Shown in pieces: positions 60,933-64,000 of a stretch of 64,000 nucleotides of DNA (positions are counted from its first letter, which is position 1; each line of letters starts with the position of its first letter). Origin of the DNA: Candidatus Auribacter fodinae (GTDB taxonomy: Bacteria; Auribacterota; Auribacteria; Auribacterales; Auribacteraceae). The stretch covers positions 1 to 64,000 of the forward strand of contig QZJZ01000094.1 of the NCBI GenBank assembly GCA_003599815.1. The letters run 5' to 3'. A program made the position numbers and the translations under genes. The notes under the pieces were generated by a model, which saw only the letters and a list, made by a program, of their open reading frames with translations, did not search any database and was not told the origin of the DNA.

Positions 60933-61075
60933 TATCTGTTTTGATTCTGAACTACTGATCCCTGCCCTTTATCGCCTTTATGGCGAATCTTGTTCTGATC
61001 TCCGCCAGCATACGCAGAAACCGCTGAAAAGATGAAAATTGCTGTTAAAACATAGACCAGATGTTTGCTTTTCAT
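60932..61075 (-). CDS. Small exported peptide (47 aa precursor)
   Basis: MKSKHLVYVLTAIFIFSAVSAYAGGDQNKIRHKGDKGQGSVVQNQNR*; predicted AYA-type signal cleavage; AGGGGG RBS upstream; terminates into the bidirectional hairpin. Confidence 0.6.
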   Translation of the reverse strand: MKSKHLVYVLTAIFIFSAVSAYAGGDQNKIRHKGDKGQGSVVQNQNR

Positions 61076-61321
61076 AACATACCCCCTAAAGGTTAAATAA
61101 TAAAAGCTCCCTTTAATTATAACGTAAAAACATTCAAGCGTAAAACAAAAAAATAATAATCACAAAAAAATCTAATGAAATCATACTGAAATACTATGAT
61201 ATAGTTGGTGTTGGTCGACTGGCTTGAATGTTAAATTGTAATATAAAAAGAATGCATAATTTTTTATTTTTTAATCGTGCTGAATCTGCTATTTTTAATG
61301 ATGTGTTATTATGATTAAACA

Positions 61322-62932
61322 GTGCGCATGTGTATAATGAGTGATGTTATGATGAAAAATTTTTTTAATTTACGTGTATCGACTCAGCTGGCAATTCAGT
61401 TGTTCCTGATTATCATTATGATATGCAGTGTTGTCGGGATAGTGTTTTATGCAAAACGGAATGTGAATTACTATTATGAATCCACTATTGAAGCAGTTAC
61501 TCATAATCAGAGGCTTGCCAATCATATTAAAAAATTGATTTATCAGATGTCCGAACAGCTTGGCGAATATATTGCCGCTTCTGATCCCGCACAGCAGGAA
61601 GCACTTAAAGAGGAAATACATCAGACAGATTCTTTAATAGCAGAGTATGAGCAAAAGCTTTTTGCTGATGAGGATCAGCTTACGCTTTTTGCGCATGTGC
61701 GTAGCGAGTTCGCGAAGTGGCATGGTTTAAAAGAGGAAATATTTCTTTTAAAAAGGAGCAACGATGTCCAGAAAGCAATGTACGTACTGAATACATCAGG
61801 CAAAGATATTTGCGCTCGCTTCGAGATATTGATTCAGGTTTTATTGCTTCATGACAATGCGTTGCTGAACCATATGCATGAATACATCGCGAGTGGTTTT
61901 TATAAACTACTCTATTACATAGCCGTGATTGTTATTGTGATGTTTATTGTGTTGTTGTTTATGATGATTGTGATTTATAACAGTATAGTAACTCCTCTTG
62001 CCCATATCAAAAAAGTGGCGGAAAAAGTAAAGGCTGGCGATTATTCCTCACGAGTGCAGGTCGGGAATGATAAGAGTGAACTTGGTCATGTCGCCGCTGT
62101 GATAAATAATATGCTTGATCAGATAGAACATAACAAACAAGGCTCGGATGGCATAATCAGCTCGCTTGATAACCTGAATTGCAGACTGCAGTTAAAAAAT
62201 TCTGAGATGGAAGATTTTGTAAAAGTCATTGCGCATGATATAAAGTCTCCTCTCAGTACAATAGAGATGTATGGAGACCTGCTTCAGCGGGAAATTGGCC
62301 ATTCTCCAGAGCGTGTTCTGCACGACATCGAACGAATTCAGGCAAATACCCGGCGACTGCGTGTTCTTGTGGACGATTTGACAGAGTATTCACTCGTTGG
62401 GAGCGTTGAACTGGATAAAAAAAACATTCCTGTTCAGTCAATCATCGAAGATGTGCTGGGATTAATGGGTAAAAAAGAATCCATTAATCAATATGATGTG
62501 ATTATTGAGAATAATACTATTAAAATGACCTTTCTTATTGGGAAAACTGAAAAAGCAATGTTGTGCCTAGACAAATCTCTTCCCGATTTGTATGCTGTTC
62601 CTTCGCAGATCAGCCAGGTATTCATGAATTTTTTCAGCAACGCCATAAAATATAGGAGCGAGAAACCTCTTGAAATACACGTTTCCGGCACGCTGGGAAA
62701 TGGGGAAACGCATCTTGTATTTACGGATAACGGGCGCGGCATTAATCCTCAGTATACGAAAAAGATATTCGATATGTGCTGTCGGCTGGTTGCTCTGAGT
62801 GAAGTGGAAGGAACGGGCATCGGATTGGCAATGGTTAAGAAAATCATTGAGCGCCATAACGGGCGTGTGTGGGCTGAATCTAAGGGAGAAGGACATGGGG
62901 CATCGTTCCATATCATATTACCAGCGCAGTAA
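61322..62932 (+). CDS. Membrane sensor histidine kinase with HAMP domain
   Basis: Two TM segments around a periplasmic helical region, HAMP (PLAHIKKVAEKVKAGDYSSRV), H-box VIAHDIKSPLSTIEMYGDLL, GTGIGLAMVKKIIERHNGRVW. Confidence 0.9.
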   Translation: MRMCIMSDVMMKNFFNLRVSTQLAIQLFLIIIMICSVVGIVFYAKRNVNYYYESTIEAVTHNQRLANHIKKLIYQMSEQLGEYIAASDPAQQEALKEEIHQTDSLIAEYEQKLFADEDQLTLFAHVRSEFAKWHGLKEEIFLLKRSNDVQKAMYVLNTSGKDICARFEILIQVLLLHDNALLNHMHEYIASGFYKLLYYIAVIVIVMFIVLLFMMIVIYNSIVTPLAHIKKVAEKVKAGDYSSRVQVGNDKSELGHVAAVINNMLDQIEHNKQGSDGIISSLDNLNCRLQLKNSEMEDFVKVIAHDIKSPLSTIEMYGDLLQREIGHSPERVLHDIERIQANTRRLRVLVDDLTEYSLVGSVELDKKNIPVQSIIEDVLGLMGKKESINQYDVIIENNTIKMTFLIGKTEKAMLCLDKSLPDLYAVPSQISQVFMNFFSNAIKYRSEKPLEIHVSGTLGNGETHLVFTDNGRGINPQYTKKIFDMCCRLVALSEVEGTGIGLAMVKKIIERHNGRVWAESKGEGHGASFHIILPAQ

Positions 62933-64000
62933 GATATTGTGCTGTATCTTTCTTTGTTTCTCTTTGTTGGTCGGGGTATACGTTGTTTTTGCTCAGACAG
63001 ATGAGCGTGTTGTGTTTCATAAAGCATACCTGATACCCATGCATGGCGAAGTTGATTTTGCTCTTTCGCGGTTTATTTCACGAAGTGCAGAGTCTGCTGT
63101 GAGCGATGGTGCGGACGTTATTGTTTTTGATATCGATACCTTTGGAGGCAGGGTCGATTCCGCGTTGGAAATCTCGCATACAATCACTAATCTCCAGAAT
63201 GTGCATACGGTCGGTTATATATCAGTGAAAGCAATATCAGCCGGAGCGCTGATAGCGTTGTCGTGCAATGAAATAATAATGAAGGAAAACACCACTATCG
63301 GGGACTGCGCGCCAATATCAATGACAAATGAAGGCCCGACCATGCTTGGTGAAAAGTTTCAGTCCCCATTGAGGGCGGAATTCAGAAAACTGGCTGATCG
63401 TAACGGGTATCCCGTTGTTCTTGCCGAAGCGATGGTAAGCGCGGATAGCGAGGTCTTAAAAGTTTTTGATACTCAGGGCGGTTATGTGTATATGACGCGT
63501 ACTTCTTACGATAACCTGACTGACACTGAAAAGGCGAATATCTATAAAACTGAAGTGGTTATTGAAAAAGATAAATTGCTCACCATGCATGATAAAGAAG
63601 CGTTGGAATATGGTTTCGCGGCTCTTGTTGTTAAGGGTATGGATGATGTTAATGAATACCTTGGTCTTAATAAAGATATGATAACCTCAACAGAGTTCTT
63701 ATGGTCTGAGAAGCTGGTACGGTTTATCGATTCTATCGCGCCGATCCTGATGCTGCTCGGACTACTCGGACTGTATACGGAGTTTAAAGTACCCGGATTC
63801 GGGTTGCCCGGCATATTCGGCATTACCTGCTTTGCTTTGGTTTTCGGCAGTAAATTTCTTGTCGGGCTGGCGACATATACTGAGGTTCTGCTGTTTCTGA
63901 TCGGGCTGATACTCTTATTTCTGGAGATATTTGTTATTCCCGGTTTCGGAATTACAGGTGTGACAGGGATTTTCTGCGTCATCATAAGTTTGTATCTTGC
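62895..64000 (+). CDS. NfeD-family membrane-bound serine protease homolog (ClpP-class N-terminus), 3' truncated by window
   Basis: Manual translation MGHRSISYYQRSKILCCIFLCFSLLVGVYVVFAQTDERVVFHKAYLIPMHGEVDFALSRFISRS...IVFDIDTFGGRVDSALEISHTI...ISAGALIALSCNEIIM...; C-terminal TM helices with GLPGIFG/PGFGITGVTG. Confidence 0.88.
   Translation, partial: MGHRSISYYQRSKILCCIFLCFSLLVGVYVVFAQTDERVVFHKAYLIPMHGEVDFALSRFISRSAESAVSDGADVIVFDIDTFGGRVDSALEISHTITNLQNVHTVGYISVKAISAGALIALSCNEIIMKENTTIGDCAPISMTNEGPTMLGEKFQSPLRAEFRKLADRNGYPVVLAEAMVSADSEVLKVFDTQGGYVYMTRTSYDNLTDTEKANIYKTEVVIEKDKLLTMHDKEALEYGFAALVVKGMDDVNEYLGLNKDMITSTEFLWSEKLVRFIDSIAPILMLLGLLGLYTEFKVPGFGLPGIFGITCFALVFGSKFLVGLATYTEVLLFLIGLILLFLEIFVIPGFGITGVTGIFCVIISLYL

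Overview
This 64-kb window is chromosomal core-genome DNA from a diderm (Gram-negative-type) bacterium. It carries Tol-Pal, LolCDE-type, Lnt, MurJ and SecA genes. Together with McsA-McsB-ClpC and a roughly 2700-aa secreted protein with an 'HIQDAH' N-terminal domain, this suggests an uncultured PVC/Omnitrophota-like lineage; that placement is inference. Main blocks: (1) partial GH57/DUF3536 glycosidase; (2) era, exported MEMO1-like protein, D-aminoacylase-like amidohydrolase and an Opp/Dpp-type SBP-permease-permease operon; (3) tolQ-tolR-tolA-tolB-pal-LysM operon on the minus strand, with tolA split at an A10 tract; (4) fusA, TPR lipoprotein, phosphohexomutase, nagA, radical SAM (TIGR01212), CTP-transferase/dolichol-kinase-like gene, ADP-ribosylglycohydrolase; (5) a divergent pair of very large exported proteins (1278 aa TolB-propeller/Fn3/TIGR03790-like; about 2700 aa multidomain); (6) rsmD-coaD-yceD-rpmF-plsX-fabH-fabD-fabG-acpP-fabF lipid cluster; (7) murJ-secA-lnt-prfB-lysS-lolC/E-lolD; (8) mcsA-mcsB-clpC; (9) tRNA-Leu(CAA), then an ilv attenuator with a Val-rich leader peptide, then ilvB-ilvN; (10) histidine kinase and partial NfeD-type protease. 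Most notable observations: a dnaX-type A_AAA_AAG slippery site immediately before a stop in tolA, the multidomain giant protein, an IvbL-like leader and attenuator, the prfB +1 frameshift, McsAB-ClpC in a diderm, and unusually tight convergent gene junctions. No CRISPR array, rRNA, phage or clear transposon was seen.
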